Positions 10,721-19,010 of a stretch of 64,000 bases of DNA are shown here, piece by piece. Position 1 is the first letter of the stretch. Every line of letters begins with the position of its first letter. The notes beneath the pieces were generated by a model. It was not told where the DNA came from. It did no database searches and saw only the letters and a program-made list of their open reading frames with translations. The position numbers and the translations under genes are program-made. This stretch comes from Fodinibacter sp963730365. GTDB lineage: Bacteria > Actinomycetota > Actinomycetes > Actinomycetales > Dermatophilaceae. Location of the stretch: assembly GCA_963730365.1 (NCBI GenBank), contig CAVSRM010000019.1, positions 1 to 64,000 on the forward strand, written 5' to 3'.

Positions 10721-11415
10721 GCACGCTGCGGGTCGTCGTCGCGGAGGACCACTACCTCGTCCGTGAAGGGGTCCGTCGGATCCTCGACGACGAGCCAGAC
10801 CTCGTGGTCGTGGCGACGGTGGCCAGTGCCACCGAGCTGGAGAGGGCGGCGGAGCGGGAGGATCCCGATGTCGTCGTCACCGACATCCGGATGCCGCCCG
10901 ACGAGCACCTGGCCGGGCTGACCGCCGCCCTGCGGATCCGGGCGGTGCGGCCCGGCGTGGGCATCGTGGTCCTCTCTCAGTACGCAGACCCTCGCTACGC
11001 GATGGCGCTCTTCGCCGACGGGACAGCGGGGGTGGCATACCTGCTCAAGGAGCGTCTGGGCGACCCCGACAAGCTCGTCGGCGCCGTGCGGGCCGTCGCC
11101 GCGGGCGAGTCGGTCATCGATCCCGATGTCGTCGGAGCGTTGGTCGCCCGGTCGTCCCACCGCGACGCACACCCCCTCGCGAGCCTCACCGAGCGCGAGC
11201 GGGGGGTGCTCCAGCTGATGGCCGAAGGGCGCACCAACGCCGGCATCGCGACCCGGTTGCACATCTCGCAGTCCTCGGTGGAGAAGCACTCGGGCTCGAT
11301 CTTCGCCAAGCTCGGGCTCGCTGGCGAGGGTGACGTCCACCGCCGGGTGGCCGCGGTCCTCACCTACCTCGACGGGCGGGTCGCCGGGGTCGGGAGTGAC
11401 CCTCCGGTGCCGTGA
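10717..11415 (+). CDS. NarL/LuxR-family response regulator
   Basis: The DNA-binding partner of the preceding kinase, 232 residues. The receiver domain occupies residues 1-125, with acidic pocket residues E10 and D11, phospho-acceptor D56 in VVVTDIRMP and a conserved Lys in YLLKERLGDP. The C-terminal LuxR-type helix-turn-helix runs from about 150 to 210 (LTERERGVLQLMAEGRTNAG, then HISQSSVEKHSGSIFAKLGL). Start and stop of the pair overlap as ATGA. No nearby target is evident; the downstream gene chaA is on the other strand. Confidence 0.94.
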   Translation: MSTLRVVVAEDHYLVREGVRRILDDEPDLVVVATVASATELERAAEREDPDVVVTDIRMPPDEHLAGLTAALRIRAVRPGVGIVVLSQYADPRYAMALFADGTAGVAYLLKERLGDPDKLVGAVRAVAAGESVIDPDVVGALVARSSHRDAHPLASLTERERGVLQLMAEGRTNAGIATRLHISQSSVEKHSGSIFAKLGLAGEGDVHRRVAAVLTYLDGRVAGVGSDPPVP

Positions 11416-11433
11416 GATCGGTGGTCCGTCCGG

Positions 11434-12534
11434 TCACGGAGAGATCGCGAGGAAGAGGAACGCCGCGAAGAGCGTGAGGTGCACCGTGCCCTGGAGGCGG
11501 GTGGCCCGGCCCGGCACGACCGTGAGCACGCCGACGACCACGGTGATCGCCAACAGGACGATCTGGGTAGCCCCCAGGCCCAGCTGCAGCGGGGTGGAGA
11601 TCCAGATCGAGGCGACGGCCAGGGTGGGGATGGTCAGCCCGATGCTCGCCATCGCCGAGCCCATGGCGAGGTTGAGCGAGGTCTGGATGCGGTTGCGCCG
11701 CGCGGCGTTGGCCGCCGCGATCGTCTCGGGCAGCAGCACGAGGAGGGCGATGACGACACCGACGAAGGAGACGGGCAGCCCCGCGGCGAGCACGCCCTCC
11801 TCGATCGCAGGCGACTCCACCTTCGCGAGCCCGACGACGGCGACCAGCGAGACGAGGAGGAAGACGAGCGAGATCGCCGCCTCCCGGGTCGTGGGGGGCT
11901 CCGCGTGGTCCTCCTCGGTCAGCGGCTTGCCGTCGCGGGAGACGGGGAGGAAGAAGTCGCGGTGCCGCACCGTCTGGGTCACCACGAACGCGAGGTACAG
12001 CACGAGGGAGGCGACCGCCGCGAAGACGAGCTGTCCGGCGGTGAACTCCGGCCCGGGCTCACCCCTGGTCACCGTCGGCAGCACGAGGCAGACCGTCGCG
12101 AGGGTCGCGACGGTCGCGAGGGCACCACCGGTGCCCTCCGCGTTGAACCGCACGGTTCCGAAGCTGCGGGCACCGAGCAGCAGGGAGAGGCCGAGGATGC
12201 CGTTCACGGTGATCATGACGGCGGCGAAGACCGTCTCACGAGCCAGTGTCGATGCCTTGTCTCCTCCGGACAGCATCAGCGTGACGATGAGCGACACCTC
12301 GATGACGGTCACGGCCACGGCGAGCACGAGCGAGCCGAAGGGTTCCCCCACGCGGTGGGCCACGACCTCGGCGTGGTGCACCGCGGCGAGCACCGACGCC
12401 GCGAGGATCACCGCGACGACCACGACCACGACGATCGGGATGTCCCTCCCCCACGTGGCAGCCAGGGCGAGGAGCGCGACGACGGGGACGACCCGCCAGG
12501 CGATCGCTGTGCGGGAGGTGGTGGCGACCGCCAT
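11434..12534 (-). CDS. chaA: ChaA-type Ca2+(Na+)/H+ antiporter
   Basis: A 366-residue cation/proton exchanger of the CaCA superfamily with about eleven helices. The two inverted repeats characteristic of the family are visible: VGEPFGSLVLAVAVTVIEVS near residue 62 and LPETIAAANAARRNRIQTSL near 270, each with the essential acidic residue. A charged cytosolic loop (about 185-215) separates the halves. Its ATG shares its A with the TGA stop of folD (TGATG at 12532-12536), so translation is probably coupled to folD. It would export Ca2+ or Na+ and resist alkaline stress. The pairing with folD has no obvious metabolic logic. Confidence 0.88.
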   Translation of the reverse strand: MAVATTSRTAIAWRVVPVVALLALAATWGRDIPIVVVVVVAVILAASVLAAVHHAEVVAHRVGEPFGSLVLAVAVTVIEVSLIVTLMLSGGDKASTLARETVFAAVMITVNGILGLSLLLGARSFGTVRFNAEGTGGALATVATLATVCLVLPTVTRGEPGPEFTAGQLVFAAVASLVLYLAFVVTQTVRHRDFFLPVSRDGKPLTEEDHAEPPTTREAAISLVFLLVSLVAVVGLAKVESPAIEEGVLAAGLPVSFVGVVIALLVLLPETIAAANAARRNRIQTSLNLAMGSAMASIGLTIPTLAVASIWISTPLQLGLGATQIVLLAITVVVGVLTVVPGRATRLQGTVHLTLFAAFLFLAISP

Positions 12535-13433
12535 CAGCGCAGGTTTCCGGGCTCGCTGCCCGAGGCCGCCTGTGTGAGGGACCGCTCAGCAGCGTCGACG
12601 ACGTTGGAGAGGAGCATGGCCCGGGTCATCGGGCCGACGCCGCCGGGGTTGGGGCTGACGAAGCCTGCGACGTCCCACACGTCCGGGTGCACGTCACCGG
12701 CGACCCGGGACTTCCCGGACTCCTCGTCGAGCACGCGCGAGACCCCGACGTCGAGCACGGCAGCCCCCGGCTTGACCATGTCGCCGGTGATGATGCCGGG
12801 GACTCCGGCCGCGGCGATGACGATGTCGGCCTGGCGCACCTCGGCCGCGAGGTCGCGGGTACCGGTGTGGCACAAGGTGACCGTGGCGTTCTCGCTGCGC
12901 CGGGTGAGGATGAGCCCGAGGGGCCGGCCGACCGTCAGGCCGCGGCCCACGACGACGACCTTGGCGCCGGCGATCGGCACGTCGTACCGGCGGAGCAGCT
13001 CCACGCAGCCCACCGGGGTGCAGGGCAGCGGCGCGGGCTCACCGAGCACGAGCCAGCCGAGGTTCATCGGGTGCAGGCCGTCGACGTCCTTGGCCGGGTC
13101 GACGGCCGAGAGGACGGCGTTCTCGTCGAGGCCGGTGGGTTGCTGGACGATGAAGCCGGTGCAGTCGGGGTCGTCGTTGAGCGAGCGGACGACCTCCAGG
13201 ACCTCCTCCTGGGACGTGCCGTCCGGCAGGTCGTGGCGGAGACTCCGGATGCCGATCTCGGCACAGTCGCGGTGCTTGGCCCCGACGTACCACTGGCTAC
13301 CCGGGTCGTCACCGACGAGCACCGTGCCGAGGCCGGGGACCACGCCCTTCTCGGCCAGCGCGGCCACCCGGACCGTGAGCTCGTCCTTGATGGTGCCGAG
13401 GATGGCCTTGCCGTCCAACGTGGTCGCAGTCAC
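12534..13433 (-). CDS. folD: Bifunctional methylenetetrahydrofolate dehydrogenase/cyclohydrolase
   Basis: FolD interconverts 5,10-methylene-THF, methenyl-THF and 10-formyl-THF, supplying the formyl groups used by PurN and PurH, both encoded further along the window on the same strand. The protein has 299 residues from the GTG at 13433. The catalytic lysine lies in SQWYVGAKHRDCAEIGI and the substrate-binding block in VQQPTGLDENAVL. The dinucleotide-binding segment reads VVGRGLTVGRPLGLIL, and the C-terminal PGGVGPMTRAML closes the active site. A longer start at 13463 would add a non-homologous decapeptide. It overlaps chaA by one base. Confidence 0.97.
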   Translation of the reverse strand: MTATTLDGKAILGTIKDELTVRVAALAEKGVVPGLGTVLVGDDPGSQWYVGAKHRDCAEIGIRSLRHDLPDGTSQEEVLEVVRSLNDDPDCTGFIVQQPTGLDENAVLSAVDPAKDVDGLHPMNLGWLVLGEPAPLPCTPVGCVELLRRYDVPIAGAKVVVVGRGLTVGRPLGLILTRRSENATVTLCHTGTRDLAAEVRQADIVIAAAGVPGIITGDMVKPGAAVLDVGVSRVLDEESGKSRVAGDVHPDVWDVAGFVSPNPGGVGPMTRAMLLSNVVDAAERSLTQAASGSEPGNLR

Positions 13434-13508
13434 CCCCCGATTCTTCCACGCTGGGCCACGCACCCTCGCACCATCGGGGTGACTCGCCTCTCGTGGTGAG
13501 TGGGCTGT

Positions 13509-14537
13509 TCACCCAGGGGTCACGCCCTTGCCGGGTGACGACATGTCGAGGTCGGTCGCGGTGGGGCTGCCTTCCGCTGTCACCATCCCATCGTCGCCAC
13601 GGTCGTGCTGCAGCGTGGCGTCGCTGTTCATCTCCCCCAGCCTGGAGAGCCAGCCGATGATGTGTGCCTCGACCTGCGGGTCCATCGGAGTGCGCGCCTG
13701 CTTCTTGTAACGCCGGATGTCGGACACCGCCGCGAGCTCCGTGCGCAGGATGTGGTCGACGTCCGGCAGCACGTGTGTCTCTGCGCTCGGGACAGTGCGT
13801 GCGACGACGGCGAGGTCGGCGGGATCGACCTGGATGTCCTTGGATCCCGTCAACGCCAGCACGGGGATGGCGATGTCTCGCAGAGCGGGTATCGGGTCGT
13901 ACGCCATGAACTCCCGCATCCACTTGGCATTGGTCCGAACACCCTGCATCCGGACGACGTCAGCAGATGTGGCCCGCAGCTTGTCGAGCGCCTTGCGCTG
14001 CTGGCTCGCCACATCGGTGCGCATCAACCGAAGCACGAATCTGGCGAGCCCGGGGAGCGTCTTCGCCACCTCCTGCGCCTGCCACACCAGGGTCTCCTCG
14101 CCGGTCTTCGCGGTCAGGGCGAGCAGGACCGCCGCCGAGACCCGACTGTCGCCTCGGGCAAGCTCTGCGGCCATGGACGCGCCGGCACTGTGACCGACAG
14201 CGATCAGCGTTCCGGTCTCGGGACGGTCCGCGAGCCATGCGAGCGCGGCCTCGACGTCGGCGAGCTCATCCGAGAACCCGGTCGGCAGGTAGTCACCGGT
14301 CGAGGCGCCGACGCCACGCTTGTCGAACCGGATGGTGGCCCAGCCATGTGCGTCGAGCATTCGCGCGAGGTCGCGGCTCGCGTTGAGCTTCACCCTCCTG
14401 GCGTTTCCATCGCGGTCGAGTGGACCCGAGCCGGCGATGACCAGCGCGGCCGGGAACGGCCCCGCGCCGGGTGGCGTCGTGAACGTGCCGGCGAGCCTCG
14501 CCTCGGGAACCTCGATGGTGATGTCGAACTCCGGCAT
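13509..14537 (-). CDS. Alpha/beta hydrolase (serine esterase/peptidase-like)
   Basis: A 342-residue cytosolic alpha/beta-hydrolase. Visible elements are the oxyanion strand LVIAGSGPLDRDGN (about 32-46), FDKRGVGAST after strand beta-4, and the nucleophile elbow VGHSAGASMAAEL near residue 117. The acid segment is VLALTGSKDIQVDPAD and the catalytic His is in LPDVDHILR. The last 40 residues (EMNSDATLQHDRGDDGMVTA and on) look disordered and may be a recent extension. GAGGAGGT is a strong RBS ahead of the ATG. It diverges from a small winged-helix regulator with a candidate operator between them, suggesting local regulation. Substrate unknown. Confidence 0.85.
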   Translation of the reverse strand: MPEFDITIEVPEARLAGTFTTPPGAGPFPAALVIAGSGPLDRDGNARRVKLNASRDLARMLDAHGWATIRFDKRGVGASTGDYLPTGFSDELADVEAALAWLADRPETGTLIAVGHSAGASMAAELARGDSRVSAAVLLALTAKTGEETLVWQAQEVAKTLPGLARFVLRLMRTDVASQQRKALDKLRATSADVVRMQGVRTNAKWMREFMAYDPIPALRDIAIPVLALTGSKDIQVDPADLAVVARTVPSAETHVLPDVDHILRTELAAVSDIRRYKKQARTPMDPQVEAHIIGWLSRLGEMNSDATLQHDRGDDGMVTAEGSPTATDLDMSSPGKGVTPG

Positions 14538-14593
14538 CGCGACCTCCTCGCACGTCGACCTTGGTTCTCAGATTCGCGAACATTATCACAACT

Positions 14594-14610
14594 GATATCA
14601 ATGCGATATC
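14594..14610. promoter_or_regulatory. Paired GATATC operator candidate
   Basis: Two GATATC hexamers at 14594-14599 and 14605-14610 are separated by 11 bp centre to centre, one helical turn. They lie in the 82-bp AT-richer gap between the hydrolase and the winged-helix regulator, ten bases before the regulator's GTG. Each hexamer is self-palindromic, so the site suits a dimeric repressor. Autoregulation is inference. Confidence 0.45.
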
Positions 14611-14619
14611 CTCGACGTC

Positions 14620-15165
14620 GTGTCCCCCAGCCGAAGTGATCTCGTTCTCCACCCCGTGCGCCTGAGAATCGTGATGGAGTGCGCGTCTCGCGGCACCACG
14701 GCTCGTGAGCTCGCCGATCGGATGCCCGACGTGTCCCAGGCCACGCTCTACCGGAACATCTCCGCGCTCGTCGATGCAGGAGTCCTGCGGGTGGTGTCCG
14801 AGCGCCGGATCCGCGGCGGTGTGGAGCGCACCTTCCGGGTTCCCGAGGGCGCGGGCCGACTCGACGCGGCCGATGCGGCCGCGATGTCCGCGGACGAGCA
14901 CCGGCGGGGATTCGCGACCTTCGCCGGCGCTCTGATCGGCGCCTTCTCGCGCTATCTCGATCGCCCGGACGCGCAGCCTGGCGAGGATCCGGTGGGCTAC
15001 CGTCAGGTCGCACTGAACCTCACCGATGATGAGGCGCGCAGCCTGACGACCGCGCTCGGTGACGCCCTCGCGCCGTTCCTGGAGAACCAGGAGGCCCCGG
15101 ACCGTCAGCGGATTCTGCTCAGCACCATCGTCATGCCGGATGTGCCCGCGGCCCCGCTCGAGTGA
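14620..15165 (+). CDS. Winged-helix transcriptional regulator (ArsR/HTH_20-like)
   Basis: A 181-residue regulator. The N-terminal winged helix covers residues 5-70: VLHPVRLRIVMECASRGTTA, RELADRMPDVSQATLYRNIS as the recognition helix-turn-helix, then LVDAGVLRVVSERRIRGGVE as the wing. The remaining 110 residues are helical and probably form the dimerisation or ligand-sensing part (RRGFATFAGALIGAFSRYLD). It starts at GTG 14620, just downstream of paired GATATC sites, and is transcribed away from the alpha/beta hydrolase, its most likely target. No cysteine-based metal site typical of true ArsR sensors is visible. Confidence 0.85.
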   Translation: MSPSRSDLVLHPVRLRIVMECASRGTTARELADRMPDVSQATLYRNISALVDAGVLRVVSERRIRGGVERTFRVPEGAGRLDAADAAAMSADEHRRGFATFAGALIGAFSRYLDRPDAQPGEDPVGYRQVALNLTDDEARSLTTALGDALAPFLENQEAPDRQRILLSTIVMPDVPAAPLE

Positions 15166-15201
15166 GGCCGCGAGATCAGCACCCCTGGCCCGTCCGGCGG
15201 C

Positions 15202-16608
15202 TCAGGCCGGGGTGGCGGTGGCGAGCGCGGAGAGTGCGGCGGTGAAGCACTCCGCGGGGGGCGTGACGAGCCCGGCGCCGACCTGACCGGTGCCCGCGAC
15301 GCGACCTGCCATCCCGGTGTTGATCTGCGGCAGCAGGCCCGTGCGCACGACCTTGGTCACGTCGATGCCGGTCGGTGTGCCCCGGAACCCGAGGATCGGC
15401 ACCTGGTACGCCGGGTGCTCGCCGAGCGTCACCTCGTACATCGTCCGGGTGGTCCGCAGGGCGAAGGGCACATCGCCGCCGACGAAGCGCACGATCGCCG
15501 GGGCGGCCGCCATCGCGAAGCCGCCGATGCCGCCGGTCTCGGTGATGGCCGAGTCACCGATGTCGGGGTTGGCGTCGTCGGGCCCGAAGTCTCCGAGGAA
15601 CAGGCCCTCCGGCGTGTTGGCGGGTCCGGTGAACCACTGCTCGCCCGTGCCCGAGACGCGGATGCCGAAGTCGGTGCCGTTGCGCGCCATGGTCGTGACG
15701 ACGCTGGATCCGGGGATGCCCTCGGCCGCCAGGGTGGCCAGCTTGCACGCCGGCATCCCGAGGTTGAGGAAGAAGTGCTCGTTGGCCCCGGAGAAGCGCA
15801 CGGCCTCCGCGATGTCCGCGGACGAGGCGTCGGCCGTGATCATCCCGGGCAGCAGCTCGCGCAGCAACATGAGCGACCCGGCGCGGTTCCGGTTGTGCCC
15901 CTCGTCGCCCATCTGGAGCATCTGCGCGATGATGGCGCGGATGTCGATCGGGCCGGTGGAGCGCACGGCCTGGCGCAGGATCGGGCCGAGCACGTCCGTC
16001 ATCCAGCGCAGTCGCTCGATGACCTCGGGGCCGTAGGCGCCGTAGCGCAGCACCTTGCCGAGCCCCTCGTTGAGCGAGCACCACGAGTCGTTGCCGTGCG
16101 CCTCGTCGCGGAGGGCATACATCCACATCGACGGGCTCACGACGCCCGCCATCGGGCCGACCGCGCCCCGGTGGTGGCAAGGCTCGAGATCGTATGCCGC
16201 TGAGGCCAGCTGGCGCTCCGCCTCCTCAGGCGAGTCCGCCAGCCCCTCGAAGAGCACGGCCCCGACGAGCGCCCCGCGCATCGGGCCCGACGCGCGCTCC
16301 CAGTCGATCGGGGGCCCTGCGTGCAGGAACGTGCCGCGCTCCAGGCCGAGTGCCTCGCTCGCCGGCACGACGTCGACGAGGGCCGCCTCAGCGGTGGTCA
16401 TTCGTTCCAGGGCGACCGCGTTGGCGGAAGCCCGCCGTGCGTCACCCAAGACCCGGGCGAGGTCGGGCTCGGTCCCAGGAGGTGGCGGCTGCCAGTCGAC
16501 CTCCGCCACCGTCACCGCCTGCTCGCGCAGCGCCTCGGCGAAGAGCGGGACACCCGCGGTCGCGACGACGGGGTCAGCGGACAGGAGCCCGTGGAGTGGC
16601 TGGGTCAT
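15202..16608 (-). CDS. DUF1116 protein, AllG (YlbE)-like carbamoyltransferase subunit
   Basis: A 468-residue DUF1116 protein, the family of E. coli YlbE/AllG. It has blocks typical of the family: GPMAGVVSPSMWMYALRDEA, GDEGHNRNRAGSLMLLREL and VVTTMARNGTDFGIRVSGTG. In E. coli the FdrA-YlbE-YlbF set (AllF-AllG-AllH) is reported to be oxamate transcarbamylase, which phosphorolyses the ureide oxalurate to carbamoyl phosphate and oxamate. The gene overlaps fdrA by four bases and is last in a three-gene operon with FdrA and DUF2877 proteins, the same trio. Here the region has a barbiturase rather than allantoin genes, so the substrate may be a longer ureido acid. The family call is firm; the reaction is inferred. 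Confidence 0.82.
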   Translation of the reverse strand: MTQPLHGLLSADPVVATAGVPLFAEALREQAVTVAEVDWQPPPPGTEPDLARVLGDARRASANAVALERMTTAEAALVDVVPASEALGLERGTFLHAGPPIDWERASGPMRGALVGAVLFEGLADSPEEAERQLASAAYDLEPCHHRGAVGPMAGVVSPSMWMYALRDEAHGNDSWCSLNEGLGKVLRYGAYGPEVIERLRWMTDVLGPILRQAVRSTGPIDIRAIIAQMLQMGDEGHNRNRAGSLMLLRELLPGMITADASSADIAEAVRFSGANEHFFLNLGMPACKLATLAAEGIPGSSVVTTMARNGTDFGIRVSGTGEQWFTGPANTPEGLFLGDFGPDDANPDIGDSAITETGGIGGFAMAAAPAIVRFVGGDVPFALRTTRTMYEVTLGEHPAYQVPILGFRGTPTGIDVTKVVRTGLLPQINTGMAGRVAGTGQVGAGLVTPPAECFTAALSALATATPA

Positions 16609-18095
16609 CGGGTGCTCCTCAGCATCGCCAGGGCGTGCCTGGCGGCGTCGCCGTTGGACAGGAAGACCGATGCGCCGGCGGCCGCGAGGGCCTCACTGCA
16701 CCGTTGTCGGCCCTGGGGGTCGGCATCGGTGCCCACGAGCGAGACCACCACCGGCAGCGCGCGCCCCGCAGCGTGCGCCGTGGCTCGGGCGGCCTCCACC
16801 GCGCCGGCCAGCTCGTCCGCGGGGTCGGGGTGCGCGCCGTGACCGAGCACCAGGTCGAGGAGCAGCACACCGCAGGTGGCATCGGCGGCCTCCGCGGCGA
16901 TCCGCTCCATCCGCAGAGTGGGATCGATCATCGGGTGGGCCCGCCCGCGGGTCAGTCCGTCGTCGCCGAAGTCGATGACCACGTGGCCCGCATCACGCAG
17001 GTCGGCCCCGAGGAGGAGGCCAGGGTCGTGGGCGATGTTGGACCGGATGCCGCCGAGTGAATCGTGCGCGAGGAGCATCGCCTCGTCGGCGAGGGTGCCC
17101 CCGCAGAACAGGCCCCGCAGCGACGGACCCGCCACCAGCTCGGCGCCCTCGGCCGGTGCCACGACGGCAGGCCACTCGGGCGGCTCGAGCCCTTCGGCGG
17201 TGAGCACCTGTTCCACCGCACGCGTGAGGTCGAGCCGCCCCGAGCCGAGGATCGCCCAGTGCACCCGCAGACCGAGCCCCACGGCACACTCCTCGACGTC
17301 CGAGAGGACGCGTGGGTCCGGCGGCTTGGACACGACGACGACCGAGGTCGTGGCCGGGTCGGCGGCGAGCGCGGCCAGCGCCTGACGGGTGGAACGCCCA
17401 CCGACCGTGGCGGAGAGATCGCGTCCGCCGACGCCCAGGCAGTGGCTCACTCCCACGCCCGCAGCGTCGAGCAGGCACATCACCTGCTGGGCCCCGGTGC
17501 CGGACGCAGCGACGAGACCGACGCTGCCGGGACGCACGACGTTGGCGAATCCCAGGGCGACACCGCCGATGAGCGCGGTGCCGCAGTCGGGCCCCATGAC
17601 GAGCACGTCGGCGGCGGCAGCGGCGTCCTTGAGGCGCACCTCGTCCTCGACGGCCACGTTGTCGGAGAACAGCATCACCGACGCGCCCGCGGCGATCGCG
17701 TCGAATGTCTCGGTCACGGCGTGGACCCCCGGCACGGAGACCAGCGCGAGGGTCGCCGAGCCTGCCGAGATGGCGGACCCGAGGGTGCGCGGGGCGATGA
17801 CCTCCTCCCCGCGGTCCCCGCCTGACCGGAGCCCGGCGAGCGCTGACTCGACCGCTGCCAGACCCTCGTCCACGGATGTGCCCTCGCCGAGGTGCAGCGC
17901 GATGACGAGGTCGTTGGGCCCGGCGCCGTCGGGCACGTCGAAGCCCATGGTCGTGAGCACCTCGACGTTGAGGTCGGTGGCCATGGCAACCTGCGCGGCC
18001 CGCACACCCGTTGCCGCCGCCACGGTTCGCGACACCTGGAGCAGGCTGACGGAGTCGTGGTAGGCGCCGCGGCGCAGCTCGACGTGGGTGCTCAT
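16605..18095 (-). CDS. fdrA: FdrA family protein (AllF-like carbamoyltransferase subunit)
   Basis: A 496-residue protein of the FdrA family, related to succinyl-CoA synthetase alpha chains. The N-terminal part starts VELRRGAYHDSVSLLQVSRT. The central Rossmann-like domain has MGPDCGTALIGGVALGFANV (about 167-186) and VGLVAASGTGAQQVMCLLDA (about 192-211), followed by GVGGRDLSATVGGRSTRQAL. The C-terminal CoA-ligase-like domain has LFCGGTLADEAMLL and VVSLVGTDADPQGRQRC. The ATG at 18095 is the only start giving the family N-terminus; it overlaps the DUF2877 gene by four bases. It should act with the DUF1116 and DUF2877 subunits in phosphorolysis of a ureido acid to carbamoyl phosphate. Carbamate kinase, the natural consumer, is encoded at 36.3 kb. 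Confidence 0.86.
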   Translation of the reverse strand: MSTHVELRRGAYHDSVSLLQVSRTVAAATGVRAAQVAMATDLNVEVLTTMGFDVPDGAGPNDLVIALHLGEGTSVDEGLAAVESALAGLRSGGDRGEEVIAPRTLGSAISAGSATLALVSVPGVHAVTETFDAIAAGASVMLFSDNVAVEDEVRLKDAAAAADVLVMGPDCGTALIGGVALGFANVVRPGSVGLVAASGTGAQQVMCLLDAAGVGVSHCLGVGGRDLSATVGGRSTRQALAALAADPATTSVVVVSKPPDPRVLSDVEECAVGLGLRVHWAILGSGRLDLTRAVEQVLTAEGLEPPEWPAVVAPAEGAELVAGPSLRGLFCGGTLADEAMLLAHDSLGGIRSNIAHDPGLLLGADLRDAGHVVIDFGDDGLTRGRAHPMIDPTLRMERIAAEAADATCGVLLLDLVLGHGAHPDPADELAGAVEAARATAHAAGRALPVVVSLVGTDADPQGRQRCSEALAAAGASVFLSNGDAARHALAMLRSTR

Positions 18096-18976
18096 GCGGC
18101 GCTCCGGGAGGACGAGGGGTCGGCCCTGAGGGCCGCTGACATGCCCGACACGAGGTCGTGGCCGGAGGTGTGGCCGATGGCGAGCACGGCCGGCAGGCTC
18201 GCGGCGACGCCGGCGTCGTCCCCGGCCACGGCTGCGTCGACGAGCGCGACGACCTGCGGTGCGGCATACCCGGCGCAGGCGGCCGAGAGGAGGGCCCGCG
18301 AGACGGCCGTGGTGGTGCCCCACCCGGAGCGCACGGCATCCGCGAGCAGTGGCGGCCGGCCCAGCGCGACCTCGACCAGCACGGCACCGGCGAGGGCGTC
18401 GTCACCCGCCGGGGTCAGGCCGGGACCGCGACCGAGCAGCCGCCGCACCTGGTCGCCCGGAGCGGTCGACCTCGTGGCGGCGCGGATGCCGTCGACGAGC
18501 CACCCCGCCGCGCCTCCCTCGCCGCTGCACGAACCTCTGCTAGCAGAGGTTCGGTCTCGGACCACACTGTCCTGCATGTGGTTCGCGCACGAACCTCTGC
18601 TAGCAGAGGTTCGTGCGGTGTCGGCGGGAGGGAGTACCCGCACGTGCGGGGGACGCCAGGTGCGAGCGGCGCGCAGGTGCACGCCCGGGAGCCGGACCAG
18701 GCCCCCGCCCACCTCCACCGCGTCACCGGGCGAGGCACCCCACTCGAGGCCACCCGCGCGCGCCGTGACCCGCACGGCCGTGGGCAGGGCGACCGCGTCG
18801 CTGCTCAGCACCGGAAGCACCGTGCCCGCGAAGTCGAGGTAGACGCCGAAGGGGTAGGCCGCGAGCACGCGGGCCGGACGCACCTCACCCGCGAGAAGGG
18901 TGGCGCTCAGCGTCGACACCGCGGCGGGAACGACGGCCGCCCCGGCCTCGGTTCCGGGCACTTCCCAGCGGACCAT
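18092..18976 (-). CDS. DUF2877 protein (AllH/YlbF-like) with in-frame palindromic repeats
   Basis: A 294-residue DUF2877 protein, the family of E. coli YlbF/AllH, third subunit of the oxamate-transcarbamylase set. The family signature GRGPGLTPAGDDALAGAVL lies at about residues 182-200, and GHTSGHDLVSGM near the end. Between the N-terminal domain and this signature is an oddity: the nonapeptide RTSASRGSC occurs at 122-130 and 142-150, encoded by two copies of a DNA palindrome exactly 60 bp apart. This lies at an apparent interdomain linker and keeps the frame. TAGCGT six bases upstream of the ATG indicates a leaderless message. It heads the operon and diverges from pucR, with 34 bp between the start codons. 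Confidence 0.82.
   Translation of the reverse strand: MVRWEVPGTEAGAAVVPAAVSTLSATLLAGEVRPARVLAAYPFGVYLDFAGTVLPVLSSDAVALPTAVRVTARAGGLEWGASPGDAVEVGGGLVRLPGVHLRAARTWRPPHVRVLPPADTARTSASRGSCANHMQDSVVRDRTSASRGSCSGEGGAAGWLVDGIRAATRSTAPGDQVRRLLGRGPGLTPAGDDALAGAVLVEVALGRPPLLADAVRSGWGTTTAVSRALLSAACAGYAAPQVVALVDAAVAGDDAGVAASLPAVLAIGHTSGHDLVSGMSAALRADPSSSRSAA
18530..18553. repeat. Palindromic element, copy 1 (24 bp) inside the DUF2877 gene
   Basis: A perfect 24-bp palindrome; the left half reads CGAACCTCTGCT and the right half is its exact complement AGCAGAGGTTCG. GCAC precedes it on the left as in copy 2, but the right flank (GTCTC) breaks the longer symmetry. On the coding strand it encodes part of RTSASRGSC. 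Confidence 0.9.
18586..18617. repeat. Palindromic element, copy 2 (32 bp) inside the DUF2877 gene
   Basis: The same core as copy 1 extended to a perfect 32-bp palindrome by CGCA on the left and TGCG on the right. Its centre lies exactly 60 bp from that of copy 1, so the pair adds whole codons. Between the copies a weaker inverted repeat CCACA...TGTGG (18562-18566 and 18577-18581) makes the array a potential triple stem-loop. Confidence 0.9.
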
Positions 18977-18982
18977 CCTCAG

Positions 18983-19004
18983 ACGCTAGCGAGCGGGCTA
19001 CTGT
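18983..19004. promoter_or_regulatory. Divergent leaderless promoters, DUF2877 operon and pucR
   Basis: On the minus strand TAGCGT (18988-18983) is followed by six bases and the DUF2877 ATG at 18976. On the plus strand TACTGT (18999-19004) is followed by six bases and the pucR ATG at 19011. The -10 boxes are ten bases apart and face outward, so their -35 regions overlap the opposite gene's promoter and a single bound regulator could control both. Confidence 0.6.
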
Positions 19005-19010
19005 GTCCGG

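Noticed and set aside
13434..13508. A second ZTP riboswitch before folD
   Set aside because: None of the pfl-motif landmarks is present in this short gap.
15202..18976. Reading the FdrA/DUF1116/DUF2877 trio as part of an allantoin degradation cluster
   Set aside because: No allantoinase, allantoate amidohydrolase or ureidoglycolate genes lie in the window, while a barbiturase-family enzyme and nucleobase permease do.
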